Below the pieces are notes generated by a model. The model was not told where the DNA came from. It made no database searches and was given only the letters and a program-made list of their open reading frames with translations. Positions 6,280-7,064 of a stretch of DNA of 7,064 nucleotides are shown here, piece by piece. The stretch is from an uncultured Collinsella sp. (GTDB lineage: Bacteria > Actinomycetota > Coriobacteriia > Coriobacteriales > Coriobacteriaceae): assembly GCA_900549185.1 (NCBI GenBank), contig URNM01000097.1:1-7064 (forward strand), in the 5' to 3' direction. Position numbers and translations under genes: made by a program. Every line of letters starts with the position of its first letter. Positions within the stretch are counted from its first letter, which is position 1.

Positions 6280-7064
6280 ATGAGCACACAGACCGAGCCC
6301 AAGCTCGTCACGCAAATCGACTTCGCCCGCGCTGGGCAGATCACACCGCAGATGAAGGAAGTCGCCGAGCGTGAGCATCGCGATCCCGAGTACATCCGCG
6401 AGCGCGTGGCCGACGGCCGCATCGCCATCCCCGCCAACATCGTGCACATCAAAAAGGGCATGCGCGCCTTTGGCGTCGGTGAGGGCCTGTCCACCAAGGT
6501 CAATGTGAACCTGGGCATCTCGGGCGACAAGGCCGATGCCGCCGAGGAATGGAAGAAGGTCAAGATCGCCGAGGACTACGGCGCCGACGCCATCATGGAC
6601 CTCTCCAACTCGGGCAAAACGCGCCAGTTCCGCCAGCAGCTCATCGACGAGACGCCGCTCATGGTAGGCACCGTCCCCATGTACGACGCCATCGGCTACA
6701 TGGAAAAGCCGCTGGTCAAACTCACCAAGGACGACTTGTTCGAAGTCGTGCGCGCGCACGCCGAGGACGGCGTGGACTTTATGACTATCCACTGCGGCAT
6801 CAACAAGTCGGTCACCAAGACCTTTAAGGAGACCGGCCGCCTCATGAACATCGTCAGCCGCGGCGGCTCGCTGCTGTTTGGCTGGATGGAGGTCACCGGC
6901 AACGAAAACCCCTTCTACGAGTACTTTGACGAGCTGCTCGAGATTTGCCACGAATACGACGTGACGATTTCGCTCGGCGACTCCTGCCGCCCGGGCTGCC
7001 TATACGACTCCAACGACGCCACCGAGACCGCCGAGATGATCGAGCTGGGCAAGCTGTGCAAGCG
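6280..7064 (+). CDS. thiC: Phosphomethylpyrimidine synthase ThiC (5' part, truncated by window end)
   Basis: 261 complete codons and two bases are present; the gene continues past the right edge. ThiC is a radical-SAM enzyme that rearranges aminoimidazole ribotide into HMP phosphate, the pyrimidine half of thiamine. Motifs seen: TQIDFARAGQIT near the N-terminus, TKVNVNLGIS (72-81), MDLSNSGKT (106-114), GTVP.YDA (130-137), FMTIHCG (167-173), NIVSRGGS (190-197), ENPFYEYFD (209-217) and LGDSCRPGC (232-240). The radical-SAM CX2CX4C cluster and zinc-binding His residues are expected downstream, outside the window. The protein lacks the N-terminal extension of E. coli ThiC and carries clostridial-type variants (NVNLGIS, LGD-C-RPGC). 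ThiC paralogues that make 5-hydroxybenzimidazole (BzaF/HbiS) are similar, but the TPP riboswitch favours thiC. The ATG at 6280 is eight bases past AAGGGAG inside the aptamer. Confidence 0.95.
   Translation, partial: MSTQTEPKLVTQIDFARAGQITPQMKEVAEREHRDPEYIRERVADGRIAIPANIVHIKKGMRAFGVGEGLSTKVNVNLGISGDKADAAEEWKKVKIAEDYGADAIMDLSNSGKTRQFRQQLIDETPLMVGTVPMYDAIGYMEKPLVKLTKDDLFEVVRAHAEDGVDFMTIHCGINKSVTKTFKETGRLMNIVSRGGSLLFGWMEVTGNENPFYEYFDELLEICHEYDVTISLGDSCRPGCLYDSNDATETAEMIELGKLCK

Noticed and set aside
6109..6951. N-terminal extension of the membrane-protein frame to 6951
   Set aside because: The extension runs antisense through thiC and the TPP riboswitch. The ATG at 6108 has a strong ribosome binding site and precedes a sensible N-terminus and membrane helix.

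Overview
The window looks like ordinary chromosomal DNA from a GC-rich, Gram-positive anaerobe, most likely the class Coriobacteriia (Collinsella-like). This rests on strong G/C preference at third codon positions, a DNA polymerase I without a recognisable proofreading site, a clostridial-type ThiC and a clostridial-type M18 aminopeptidase. The taxon is my inference from sequence style, not from a search.

Layout, left to right. Positions 1-228 hold no recognisable gene. They contain a perfect 10-bp hairpin, a near-identical 15-nt direct repeat about 84 nt apart, and a 14-bp hairpin just past the polA stop. polA (DNA polymerase I, 916 aa) is on the minus strand at 229-2979. A divergent intergenic region (2980-3145) carries a perfect 10+10 inverted repeat surrounding a possible extended -10 promoter. 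Rightward from it come an M18 zinc aminopeptidase (3146-4543) and yaaA (peroxide-stress protein, 4647-5456). yaaA is bracketed by two long intergenic palindromes (4557-4623 and 5501-5560) with the same terminal sequence but different inner stems, so they look like two copies of a dispersed palindromic repeat family. A minus-strand gene for a small single-pass membrane protein of unknown function (5593-6108) converges on yaaA. Diverging from it is a TPP riboswitch (about 6176-6275), followed by thiC (from 6280), which runs off the right edge.

Functionally the genes are mostly independent housekeeping units: replication and repair, peptide turnover, oxidative-stress iron control, and thiamine pyrimidine synthesis. 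The clearest regulatory logic is at thiC, where the Shine-Dalgarno sequence lies inside the TPP aptamer and the start codon is four bases past its 3' edge, so thiamine pyrophosphate probably shuts off translation directly. I saw no defence, phage or CRISPR system. The most interesting non-coding signal is the pair of related palindromes around yaaA.
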